From Acidobacteriota bacterium (lineage in GTDB: Bacteria; Acidobacteriota; Terriglobia; Terriglobales; Acidobacteriaceae), in NCBI GenBank assembly GCA_021781795.1, contig JAJXWA010000001.1, positions 434,001 to 498,000 of the forward strand: 64,000 nt of DNA, read 5' to 3'. The notes beneath the pieces are model-generated. The model worked only from the letters and a program-made list of their open reading frames with translations. It was not told the DNA's origin and searched no databases. Numbering within the stretch: the stretch's first letter is position 1; each line of letters opens with the position of its first letter. A program made the translations under genes and the position numbers. Of the stretch, positions 19,840 through 27,447 are shown piece after piece.

Positions 19840-21138
19840 GTGCGTACTTTTCTGTTGGGTTTGTGGATGGCGATGGTGAGCGTGGGCGTGGCGCAGAATG
19901 CGCCGCCGCCGGGAACGACGGTGCCGGGGATGAACGACGGCGCGACGTCGCAGGTGGCCGCGGCAGAAGCGGCGATTGCGAAGTCGGACTGGAAGACGGC
20001 GGAGACCAAACTGGATGCGTGGCTGGCAGGGCATCCGACGGATGCGCGGGCGCTGTTTGACGCGGGGTATGTGGCCGACGCGCAGAACCGGCTGGATGAC
20101 GCCGCGAAGTTCTATCAGCGAGCGGTCGCGGCCAATCCCAAGTCGTTTGAGGCGCGGGTCTCGCTGGGTCTGCTGCTGGCGCGGCAGGGCAAGCTGGCCG
20201 AGGCGCGGCCCGAACTGCTGGCGGCTACGGCGCTCGATCCTGGACCGGCGGGACCGGCGCTGAAGGCGCATGCATGGAGGGCACTGGCGGAGATTGACCG
20301 GGAGACCGACCCGAAGGCGGCATCGGACGAGCTGCTGCAGGCGCTGAAACTGACGCCGGAGACACCGGATGACACGCTGCTGGCGGCACAACTGGCGGAG
20401 TCGTCGGGCCAACTGGATGCGGCGGAGGCGACGTACCGCCGGATGCTGGTGGCGAACCCAAAGTCCGAACGAGCCACGGATGGACTGGCACACGTTTTGA
20501 TGCTGCAAAAGAAATTCCCGGAAGCGGAAACGGTGTTACGGGGTGCGCTGACGACGTGGCCGGATGACCCGGCACTGACGGCGCAACTGGCCGGAGCTCT
20601 GGCGGCGCAGGACAAGGCGGAGGCGCTGCCGCTGCTGCAGAAGCTGCATGCGGCGCATCCGAACGATAAGGCTATCAGCCGGATGCTGGCAGATGTGTTG
20701 TACACGGCGGGCGACTCGGTGGGGTCCGATGCGCTGTATACAGAACTGCTCAAGCAGGACCCGTACGACGCGAGCATGTGGGTGGCGCACGGGCAGAACC
20801 AGACGCGCCTGACGAAGTATCAAGGGGCCTATGACGCGTTCGCGAAGGCAGTGCAAATCGACCCTGCAAATGGAGATGCGTGGGCGGGACTGGCCTTTGC
20901 CGCGCTGAAGCTGGGAAGGCCGGAGGATACGATCCACGCGCTTACCATGCGGTCAAAATATTTGCCGGAGGTCCCGGCAACCTACTTCCTTTGGGCCACG
21001 GCTTACGATACGCTTCACGACAAGGAGCAAGCGGCGGCCTATTACCACCACTTTCTGGACGCGGCCGCTGGGAAGTTCCCGGATCAGGAATGGCAAGCGC
21101 GGCAGCGACTGGTGCTGCTTGAAAAGAAGGCGCGCTAA
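19840..21138 (+). CDS. Exported TPR-repeat protein
   Basis: 432 residues, GTG start with AGAGGTAGG just before it. A signal peptide (FLLGLWMAMVSVGVAQN) is followed by a chain of tetratricopeptide repeats through most of the length, e.g. ARALFDAGYVADAQNRLDDA, FEARVSLGLLLARQGKLAEA and ATDGLAHVLMLQKKFPEAE. TPR arrays bind partner proteins; no catalytic domain is visible. It probably acts in the periplasm or at the outer membrane. Divergent from uvrA across a 153-base gap. No specific function can be assigned. Confidence 0.85.
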   Translation: MRTFLLGLWMAMVSVGVAQNAPPPGTTVPGMNDGATSQVAAAEAAIAKSDWKTAETKLDAWLAGHPTDARALFDAGYVADAQNRLDDAAKFYQRAVAANPKSFEARVSLGLLLARQGKLAEARPELLAATALDPGPAGPALKAHAWRALAEIDRETDPKAASDELLQALKLTPETPDDTLLAAQLAESSGQLDAAEATYRRMLVANPKSERATDGLAHVLMLQKKFPEAETVLRGALTTWPDDPALTAQLAGALAAQDKAEALPLLQKLHAAHPNDKAISRMLADVLYTAGDSVGSDALYTELLKQDPYDASMWVAHGQNQTRLTKYQGAYDAFAKAVQIDPANGDAWAGLAFAALKLGRPEDTIHALTMRSKYLPEVPATYFLWATAYDTLHDKEQAAAYYHHFLDAAAGKFPDQEWQARQRLVLLEKKAR

Positions 21139-21229
21139 GGGCTGAGTGATCCGGATGCCAGAGGAGCGAAACCCGCCGAGCGAGAGCGGGCCGGGCCGGT
21201 AGAGAGCACGGGCGGCTGCAAGTTTTCGG

Positions 21230-21258
21230 TTGCATCGGCTGCCTGAATCTCCTATAGT
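21230..21258 (+). promoter_or_regulatory. Sigma-70 type promoter
   Basis: TTGCAT (21230-21235), a 17-base spacer and TATAGT (21253-21258), followed by about 68 bases of leader before the ATG at 21327. Both boxes are close to consensus and the spacing is ideal. Confidence 0.6.
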
Positions 21259-21326
21259 CACGGCCTGGGGCAAAACGGTTCCCTCACGAGGGAATGGCGG
21301 TCCATCCGCAGAAGCGGAGGTTCCTC

Positions 21327-21785
21327 ATGCGAAGCAAGAGTTCGTGGCTGGTCCTCGTTCTTCTCGCCGGCGTCGGCATCCCTGTCCATGCGTTCGCTCC
21401 GGATGAGCATGCTACCAATCCCGAAGAGATTGCCGCTCTGGAGGCGCGGATTCAGGACGCTCCCGCCCGCGAGCAATGCTTCCTCTACGCGCAACTTATC
21501 CATCAGATGACCGAGCTGACCATCCGCCAGTACAGTTCAGGGAATACGGACAATGCGGAGGCCATGCTGACGCACATCCGGCAGATCGCGCACAAGCTGC
21601 ACGTGAGCATGAGCGATAACGACAAGCGGCTCAAGAACGCGGAGATTCTGCTGCGGCACACGGCGTTTCGGCTGAGCGAGATGCTGCACGCCAGCAGCTA
21701 TGAGGATCGGCCCTTGGTGGAGCAGACGCTGGCGCAGGTCAACGAGGTGGATTCGGAAGCGATGATGCAGGTCCTGAAGAAGTGA
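21327..21785 (+). CDS. Small exported helical protein, function unknown
   Basis: 152 residues from the ATG at 21327, chosen because GGAGG stands about seven bases upstream. Signal peptide SSWLVLVLLAGVGIPVHAFA; the mature part is almost all helix, with EEIAALEARIQDAPAREQCF, a central LTIRQYSSGNTDNAEAML and LHVSMSDNDKRLKNAEIL. No cysteine pair or enzyme motif. It is followed 22 bases later by another small exported helical protein, with a good promoter upstream, so the two look like one operon. I do not recognise the family. Confidence 0.75.
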   Translation: MRSKSSWLVLVLLAGVGIPVHAFAPDEHATNPEEIAALEARIQDAPAREQCFLYAQLIHQMTELTIRQYSSGNTDNAEAMLTHIRQIAHKLHVSMSDNDKRLKNAEILLRHTAFRLSEMLHASSYEDRPLVEQTLAQVNEVDSEAMMQVLKK

Positions 21786-21807
21786 ATCGGAAAACAGGAC
21801 GGACGAG

Positions 21808-22356
21808 TTGACCTCTGCGACCAAAGTTCCATGGATGCGTGCGTTTGGCGTTGCGCTGATTTGTTCAGCCGCAGCTCTGCCTGCGCAGAAAAGCGCTCGC
21901 GCCACGCTGACTCCCCAACAAGTGGAAGAGATCCGCGAGGCGGGTATCTATCCCGACGCGCGTATCGACCTCTATGTGAAGTATCTGAACGAGCACGTGG
22001 ATACGATCCGCACGCTGGCGAAGGCGGGGCTGGCGCCAAGCCGTGTGCGCAAGATTGACGATGAACTGCAGACGGTAGCGGCGTTGACGGATGAGCTGGG
22101 ATCGAACCTGGACCAGTACAGCGAGCGAAAGGCGGATATCCGGAAGGCTCTGAAGAAGGTGAATGAGGATCTGCCCAAGTGGCAGGCGGCGGTGAAGGGA
22201 TTGCCGGCCAATTCGACCTTCGAGGTTTCGCGTGCAGACGCTCTGGAGAGCTGCCAGGATCTGACAAAGGACGCCGCCGATATGCTGGCTGAGCAGACCG
22301 AATACTTCAAGGAGCATAAGGACCAGCGCGGGCAAGAGCGGGCGGAACCGCAATAG
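21808..22356 (+). CDS. Small exported helical protein, function unknown
   Basis: 182 residues from a TTG at 21808 preceded by AGGA at eight bases; the ATG at 21835 is an alternative without ribosome site. Signal peptide RAFGVALICSAAALPAQ, then a helical protein with LTPQQVEEIREAGIYPDARI, YVKYLNEHVDTIRTLAK and a C-terminal charged helix ending ERAEPQ. Unknown function. Paired with the preceding exported protein, and followed by a SprT-like protease 35 bases on. Confidence 0.72.
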   Translation: MTSATKVPWMRAFGVALICSAAALPAQKSARATLTPQQVEEIREAGIYPDARIDLYVKYLNEHVDTIRTLAKAGLAPSRVRKIDDELQTVAALTDELGSNLDQYSERKADIRKALKKVNEDLPKWQAAVKGLPANSTFEVSRADALESCQDLTKDAADMLAEQTEYFKEHKDQRGQERAEPQ

Positions 22357-22391
22357 GCCCGAGGCTGCGTCGGGCGCTGGGCGCGGCCTCT

Positions 22392-23096
22392 ATGCTAGTC
22401 TCCATTCTGGTGGCACCGGATTTTGTCTCCATCTTTGAGGAAGAGTACCGGGCGTTGCGTCCGCGCGCGCAAATCCCTCCGTTCGTGCTGCGGTTTCGGC
22501 GCTTCACGTCGCTGAACACAACGATTCGACTGCGTGAAGGGCGTATTCTGGTGAGCCTTTCGGACCTGCTGGAGGGCGCGCCGGAGAGCGTGATTCACGC
22601 GATCGCACATATTCTACTGGCCAAGCTGTATCGCAAGCCGGTGGATGCGGCGCAGAATCTGCGCTTCAAGCGGTTTGCTTCTTCGGCGGCTGTGACGCGG
22701 CAGACGGAACTGATTCGCCATGCGCGGGGAACCAAGCGCTACTTCGGGCCGGAGGGACGCTACTACCATCTGGAAGAGGTCTTCGAGTCGCTGAACATGC
22801 GCTTCTTTGGCGGCTTGATGGGACGGCCGGAGCTGACATGGAGCGAGAGCGCGGCGAAGCGCTCGCTGGGCCACTACGATGCGGCGCACAACACGATTGT
22901 GGTGAGCCGCGTCTTTGACCGGCCGTCGAGCCCGCGCTACGCGTTGGAGTATCTGCTTTACCACGAGATGCTGCACCTCAAGCATCCGGTGAAGATGCGC
23001 GGCGTGCGGCGCTGCGTACACAGCCGGGAGTTCAAGGCCGAAGAGAGGCTTTTTCCGCAACTGGAAGAGGCAATGGCGTTTATCCGCCGGCTTTAA
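22392..23096 (+). CDS. SprT-like zinc metalloprotease domain protein
   Basis: 234 residues. The core of the SprT/M48-like fold is seen: LEEVFESLNMRFFGG, LGHYDAAHNTIVVSRVFD and the zinc motif HEMLHLKHP (HExxH) with a downstream conserved histidine (CVHSREFKAEE). An additional N-terminal HAIAHILLAKLYRKP segment carries an HxxxH. Relatives include DNA-protein crosslink proteases, but the bacterial members are mostly uncharacterised. No signal peptide, so cytoplasmic. An in-frame GTG at 22410 lies eight bases after a TGC-TAGTCT box and could be a leaderless start, giving a protein six residues shorter. Confidence 0.85.
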   Translation: MLVSILVAPDFVSIFEEEYRALRPRAQIPPFVLRFRRFTSLNTTIRLREGRILVSLSDLLEGAPESVIHAIAHILLAKLYRKPVDAAQNLRFKRFASSAAVTRQTELIRHARGTKRYFGPEGRYYHLEEVFESLNMRFFGGLMGRPELTWSESAAKRSLGHYDAAHNTIVVSRVFDRPSSPRYALEYLLYHEMLHLKHPVKMRGVRRCVHSREFKAEERLFPQLEEAMAFIRRL

Positions 23097-23126
23097 CGCG
23101 AAGGAAGGCGCACGTACAGGAACGAT

Positions 23127-23156
23127 GCCGGGCGCACTGCCCGGCTTATTTCTTTT
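23127..23156. terminator. Bidirectional terminator between convergent genes
   Basis: Stem GCCGGGC (23127-23133)/GCCCGGC (23139-23145) with loop GCACT, followed by TTATTTCTTTT. It serves the plus-strand protease gene and reaches into the stop of the minus-strand gene. Confidence 0.75.
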
Positions 23157-23856
23157 GCGGCTGGGCCGGTGCGGAGGGCGCAGATTTATTCTGAGCCGGA
23201 GGGGCGGTCTTGGTTTGTCCTGGAGCTGTTGTGGGTTTCTTTCGGACGACACGGCGCGTCACGAATGCTCCGCAGGGCAGAACCATGGGCACAGGGATGG
23301 ACTGCGGACGTGCAGCGGCTTGCGTGTTCAGACTGGTGCGGAGGGCGCCAATTTCCTTTTCCTGAGCCGTTGCGGTCTGCTGCATGCGATCTTCAAACGC
23401 CCGCCGCGCTTTGCCCAGTTCGGCGAGCGCCTGCTGCAGAGCCGCTACCTGATCTCCCGGCCCCGAAATACGCGACGCCTCCGTCACGCGCAGCACCACA
23501 TCGTAGAGCGCGTTCACGTGTGCGGAGAGCGGGATGGAGACGCTGACGCTGGAGGGCGAGCCATCCACCTGCTTGAGCAGCGGCGGCATGTTCTCCTGAA
23601 TGTCTTTGAGGATGGAGTCGGCGTTGGAAGATGCTTCCTCGCGTATGGTTCCGCGACGCCACTTTTCAAAGTTCAGGCCCGAGAGCGTTTGCTGAACGGC
23701 GGTGAGTGCCGGCTGGAGCAAGGTGGACGGCGCCGGCCCTTGCGCAACGGAACTGGTGTGTGCGCCCGTATGGGATGCGGTTGGGGCCTGAGCCAGATCG
23801 TGTTGCGGATAGGAAACCGCAACAATCGCTATTAGGAGCGAGATGTGACACTTCAT
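23146..23856 (-). CDS. Exported protein of unknown function
   Basis: 236 residues. Signal peptide (HISLLIAIVAVSYPQHDLAQA), then a helical middle (LQPALTAVQQTLSGLNFEKW; LSAHVNALYDVVLRV; QALAELGKARRAFEDRMQ coiled coil) and a Pro/Ala/Lys/Gln-rich disordered tail ending in PAQPQKK. No enzyme motif. Convergent with the SprT-like gene; the upstream 396 bases hold no clear gene. I do not recognise the family. Confidence 0.7.
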   Translation of the reverse strand: MKCHISLLIAIVAVSYPQHDLAQAPTASHTGAHTSSVAQGPAPSTLLQPALTAVQQTLSGLNFEKWRRGTIREEASSNADSILKDIQENMPPLLKQVDGSPSSVSVSIPLSAHVNALYDVVLRVTEASRISGPGDQVAALQQALAELGKARRAFEDRMQQTATAQEKEIGALRTSLNTQAAARPQSIPVPMVLPCGAFVTRRVVRKKPTTAPGQTKTAPPAQNKSAPSAPAQPQKK

Positions 23857-24252
23857 TCGCTACCGTCTCCCTGGCCGGCGTTCTATGGAGCAATGCAGAG
23901 GAAGCGTTTCAACGGAGTGAGGCCTCCAATCGGAACCATTGCTACACCAGCAGGATAGCTGAATTAGCCCGGTCCACGCAGAAAATCGGGAGGCATGGCG
24001 GCGGTGAGGCGCCATGGCAGCGAGCCGGGCACGAAGGGGATGCCAGCATGATTAAGCGGAGTTATGCCTCATTAAAACAACTGACTGTCATGAAAGGAGG
24101 ATGAACGCATCTGATGTAAAAGGCAGCATGCCACCCTGCGGACTGTGTGGAAAGAGCGCGGAGACCTGCTACGTAGTGAGAGTGGGAACAGCGAGAATCC
24201 GGCTGCAGAGGAGCGATGAGCCGCGCTCCGAATGGAGCAGAAGGGGAATACC
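23857..24252. other. 396-base intergenic stretch, no gene seen
   Basis: Divergent upstream region of two exported proteins. It contains AAAGGAGG at 24092-24100 directly touching an ATG, too close for initiation; the frame that follows has atypical composition. No tRNA, riboswitch or repeat family was recognised. Confidence 0.4.
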
Positions 24253-24945
24253 ATGCAGCAAAAGATTCAGCTTGTCGTTGCGATTGGAGCATTGATGGTT
24301 GCGGCGAGCCCAGCTCTCGCCGCCACGCAGGCGCATTCAAGAAATATCGTTGTCGTTCTGCCGTCGGCAGCACCGGCGCTGGCGCAACCTGGCGGCGAAG
24401 CGATGTATCTGCACAGCACCGGAGATGGAAGGACATTCTTGTACCTGGAAATACAAGGCGGGCGCGCGATGACGATTCTGGACGTCACCGATCCATCGCG
24501 GGTGCGCGCGGTGGGGAATCTTCCGGTTTCCGCGAAGGGCGCGTATGACTTTGTGCAGGACGCAGGAGATTCCGGTGCGTTGATTCGCTACCGGGACGCC
24601 TCTGGGATTGCCCTGCTCGACCTCACGCATCCTGCCACGCCCGTGCTGGTGGAGGAACCGGTGCTGGAACATGCCGGCGGCGCGGAGACGGTGGGACGGG
24701 CAGGCCTCCTGCTGACGAGCGAAAGGATGGCCGCGATCGATTCGCATCGCCCGCAGACCTACTTCGTGATGGATACCGAGGATATCGGACGCCCAAACCT
24801 GCTGGCGACGGTGCCGGCGGTGACACAGCGTGTGACGCGGAGCGACACGGGGACCATTTTTCTGCTCAACAGCGACGGGGTGACGATGTTGCGGCGGCCG
24901 GCGCTGGAACAGGCGCAGACAGCCATGGACAATCAGCATAACTGA
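24253..24945 (+). CDS. Exported beta-propeller-like (LVIVD-type) protein
   Basis: 230 residues from the ATG at 24253, which has AGAAGGGGA eight bases upstream. Signal peptide QLVVAIGALMVAASPALAA. The body has repeats of the kind AMTILDVTDPSRVRAVGNLP, GIALLDLTHPATPVLVEEP and TYFVMDTEDIGRPNLLATVP, which is the LVIVD repeat pattern of a short beta propeller found in bacterial surface proteins. No catalytic residues evident. A stem-loop follows the stop. Confidence 0.75.
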   Translation: MQQKIQLVVAIGALMVAASPALAATQAHSRNIVVVLPSAAPALAQPGGEAMYLHSTGDGRTFLYLEIQGGRAMTILDVTDPSRVRAVGNLPVSAKGAYDFVQDAGDSGALIRYRDASGIALLDLTHPATPVLVEEPVLEHAGGAETVGRAGLLLTSERMAAIDSHRPQTYFVMDTEDIGRPNLLATVPAVTQRVTRSDTGTIFLLNSDGVTMLRRPALEQAQTAMDNQHN

Positions 24946-24983
24946 TGGGCGGATTCACGGGGAGAGCGCGCAAATCGCTTGAC

Positions 24984-25015
24984 GAGCAGGCGCTGCATGA
25001 AGAGAGCGCCTGCTC
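24984..25015. terminator. Stem-loop between convergent genes
   Basis: Perfect 11-bp stem GAGCAGGCGCT (24984-24994)/AGCGCCTGCTC (25005-25015), loop of ten bases. The T-run after it is weak (TCCTTTTGCG) but the position between two convergent stops fits a terminator. Confidence 0.5.
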
Positions 25016-25045
25016 TGCCGGTCCTTTTGCGATTGCCGACGCGCC

Positions 25046-25828
25046 CTAGTTGGCGGGATGCGCGGAGCGGCGAGCGTCCTCAGGTCTGGCAGCCTTGCGC
25101 GATGCTGCCCAAATCAGGAGCACAATTCCAGCAAGAACGGAACCGGCGCTAGCCAACTGCGCGTTGGAAAGACCCCAGAGGATTTTGGGATTGCGGCGGA
25201 TGAACTCGACGAGGAATCGCGCAAGGCCGCTCAGGACCAGGTACTCGCCGAGAATCCAGCCCGTAGGATACGGCTTCCCTGCCCGCTTCCAGAGCCACCA
25301 GCCGATGGCGAGACCGGCCAGCAGTTCGTAGAGCGGCGTGGGGTGAACCGGAACAAAGACCGGCTCGATGCCGTTGGGAAAGCTCATGCCCCAGGGCAGA
25401 TTGGTGGGAAGCCCATAGCAGCCGTCGCCGGAGAGGAAACAGCCGATGCGTCCGATGCCGTAGCCGATGGCGGCCGAGGGTGCAGCGAGATCGAGCGTGC
25501 GCAGGCTGCCGATGCGCGCCCACCAGCCCTGAAAGACGAGAGCGGCGAGTCCGAAGACCAGACCGCCAAACCAGGCAAAGCCGGCCGAATCCCACAGAAC
25601 GCGCCAGCCTTCGTCGCGGAACTCCGCGGGAGTGTCAATGACGTGCCAGAGCTTGGCTCCCACGATTCCGGCGATGACGGTAAAGGCGACCATGGTGACG
25701 GCGTCGGCCTTGATACCTGCGCGCTTGAATCCGCGATCCATGAGGATGGCCGCAGCCACAGCAGCGCACCAGAGCATGAGGCCGAAGGTCGGAACAGGGA
25801 GTCGCCAGAGGTGGAGATAAGGAAGCAT
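25046..25828 (-). CDS. lgt: Prolipoprotein diacylglyceryl transferase
   Basis: 260-residue inner-membrane enzyme that moves diacylglycerol from phosphatidylglycerol to the lipobox cysteine of prolipoproteins. The signature is GRIGCFLSGDGCYG, the cysteine-rich variant of the GRxGNFxNxExxG motif, with HPTPLYELLAG and the ARFLVEFIRRNP arginine segment. About seven hydrophobic segments are visible. Length is slightly short compared with 270-290, ending soon after the last helix with a basic tail. It is flanked by a convergent exported-protein gene and by hpt on the other strand. Confidence 0.92.
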   Translation of the reverse strand: MLPYLHLWRLPVPTFGLMLWCAAVAAAILMDRGFKRAGIKADAVTMVAFTVIAGIVGAKLWHVIDTPAEFRDEGWRVLWDSAGFAWFGGLVFGLAALVFQGWWARIGSLRTLDLAAPSAAIGYGIGRIGCFLSGDGCYGLPTNLPWGMSFPNGIEPVFVPVHPTPLYELLAGLAIGWWLWKRAGKPYPTGWILGEYLVLSGLARFLVEFIRRNPKILWGLSNAQLASAGSVLAGIVLLIWAASRKAARPEDARRSAHPAN

Positions 25829-25953
25829 ACCCTACCGAGTATAGCCGCCGGCGCTGCGCAAACTGCAGGCAGCAAACCTGGCCACGGACTGAGCACGCGG
25901 TCTTGAAGGAGGATTTACACAGAGGAAGCTGTGAAAGAGCGGCCCTCTCAGGC

Positions 25954-25959
25954 GATACT
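25954..25959 (+). promoter_or_regulatory. Putative -10 box for hpt, leaderless start
   Basis: GATACT, ending six bases before the hpt ATG at 25966; the same spacing as at uvrB and the amidohydrolase. No ribosome site precedes the ATG. Confidence 0.35.
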
Positions 25960-25965
25960 AGGCAC

Positions 25966-26511
25966 ATGCTGACAGTCACCAACCGGGACCTTGAGGTTCT
26001 CTATACCCGCGAACAGATTGGGACCCGCGTCGCGGAGATGGGCCTGCAGATTACGCAGGACCTGAAGGGCGAAAAGCTGGTGATGGTGGGCGTGCTGAAG
26101 GGCGCCGCCATCTTTCTTGCCGATCTGGCGCGCGCGGTGGACGCCGAAGCCACGTTCGATTTTGTAGCGGTGTCGAGCTATGGCAAGGGGCAGCGGTCCT
26201 CGGGCGCGGTGAAGCTGATTAAGGATCTCGATCAATCCATCGAGGGAAAGAACGTTCTGATCGTCGAAGACATTCTCGACACGGGATTGACACTTTCCTA
26301 CCTGCGCAAGCTCTTTCTGCAGCAGCATCCCAGGTCGCTGCGCATCGCGACGCTGCTCGACAAGCCTTCAAGGCGCATCGAAAAGATTGATGCCGATTAC
26401 GTGGGATTTTCCATTCCGAATCTGTTCGTCATCGGCTATGGGATGGACTACGCAGAGCGATACCGCAATCTGCCGGATATCTGCCTGATGTCGCCCGAAC
26501 ATCCGGAGTAG
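25966..26511 (+). CDS. hpt: Hypoxanthine phosphoribosyltransferase
   Basis: 181 residues from the ATG at 25966. It salvages hypoxanthine (and probably guanine) to IMP/GMP using PRPP. Key segments: GVLKGAAIFLADLAR (substrate loop), VSSYGKGQRSSGAVKL and the PRPP-binding loop VIVEDILDTGLTLSYL, with the C-terminal FVIGYGMDYAERYRNLP typical of HPRT. A longer upstream frame exists but lacks family similarity and a ribosome site. deoC follows on the same strand. Confidence 0.93.
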   Translation: MLTVTNRDLEVLYTREQIGTRVAEMGLQITQDLKGEKLVMVGVLKGAAIFLADLARAVDAEATFDFVAVSSYGKGQRSSGAVKLIKDLDQSIEGKNVLIVEDILDTGLTLSYLRKLFLQQHPRSLRIATLLDKPSRRIEKIDADYVGFSIPNLFVIGYGMDYAERYRNLPDICLMSPEHPE

Positions 26512-26562
26512 AAGTCCCATCAGAACGCATTACCACTGCTGATTCCCCGCCGCGGACGGTGT

Positions 26563-26592
26563 TTGGAGCACCGCGGAGAGACACACTATACT
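26563..26592 (+). promoter_or_regulatory. Sigma-70 type promoter for deoC operon
   Basis: TTGGAG (26563-26568), an 18-base spacer and TATACT (26587-26592), about 80 bases before the deoC start. Confidence 0.5.
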
Positions 26593-26671
26593 CGACTACC
26601 GTGAACTCCCCCTGGCTGGTCGCCCATCCGCGCAACCAAGAGCTACCGTGAGCGCGACAAGGAGTATGCCG

Positions 26672-27424
26672 ATGACACCGACGACTGCCGGTGAGCCCGA
26701 TCTGGAATTTGACCATGGCACGTTTGACGCCGCGGAGTTTTCGCGCCAAACGATGAAGGACTGGCAATCGCTGGCCGCCGTGATTGATCACACACTGTTG
26801 AAACCGGATGCGACACGCGAACAGGTGGAAAGCCTGTGCGACGAAGCCATACGCTACCGGTTTGCGTGCGCGATGGTGAATCCAGTGTGGGTACCAACCG
26901 CAGTGGGCGTACTCAACGGCACAGGAATTCCGGTCGGAGTGGTCATCGGCTTTCCGCTGGGCGCATCGCTTGTGTCCACGCTGCGGCAAGAGGCTGCGGC
27001 GCTGGTACGGCTGGGCGCACGCGAACTGGACATGGTGATTCCCATCGGCCAGTTGAAGAGCGGCAACAATCAAGCGGTGACACACGCGATTCACACGGCA
27101 TCCACGGTGGTGCATCACCACGGCGCACTGCTTAAGGTCATTCTGGAGACGAGTCTGCTGACCGTGGAAGAGAAACTGCGCGGCGCGGAGATTGCGATCG
27201 CCGCAGGGGCGGACTTTCTGAAGACCTCGACGGGATTTGCCTTAAGTGGAGCGACAGCTGCCGATGTGGCGCTGCTGCGCGGCGTCGCAGGCGGGCGCTG
27301 CGGGGTGAAAGCCTCCGGCGGCATTCGCAAACTGTCCGACGCCAAAGCCATGCTGGAAGCGGGCGCCAACCGGATCGGCGCTTCCGCCTCTGTCGCGATT
27401 GTGCGGGAGCTCGGGGCGGAGTAG
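26672..27424 (+). CDS. deoC: Deoxyribose-phosphate aldolase
   Basis: 250 residues from the ATG at 26672, which has AAGGAG seven bases before it; an upstream GTG at 26648 is less well placed. DeoC splits 2-deoxyribose-5-phosphate into acetaldehyde and glyceraldehyde-3-phosphate. TIM-barrel motifs seen: VIDHTLLKPD, GFPLGAS, ELDMVIPIGQLKSG with the catalytic aspartate, VILETSLL, the Schiff-base lysine in FLKTSTGF and the KASGGIR second lysine. The N-terminal 35 residues are an extension over the E. coli enzyme. With hpt it suggests nucleoside salvage; the phosphatase gene starts 23 bases later. Confidence 0.93.
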   Translation: MTPTTAGEPDLEFDHGTFDAAEFSRQTMKDWQSLAAVIDHTLLKPDATREQVESLCDEAIRYRFACAMVNPVWVPTAVGVLNGTGIPVGVVIGFPLGASLVSTLRQEAAALVRLGARELDMVIPIGQLKSGNNQAVTHAIHTASTVVHHHGALLKVILETSLLTVEEKLRGAEIAIAAGADFLKTSTGFALSGATAADVALLRGVAGGRCGVKASGGIRKLSDAKAMLEAGANRIGASASVAIVRELGAE

Positions 27425-27447
27425 AGTCGAACAGCACGCCATTCGAT

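Noticed and set aside
24092-24295. Possible small gene after a perfect AAAGGAGG
   Set aside because: The ATG touches the ribosome site so initiation is unlikely, and the frame has atypical composition and runs over the start of the next gene.
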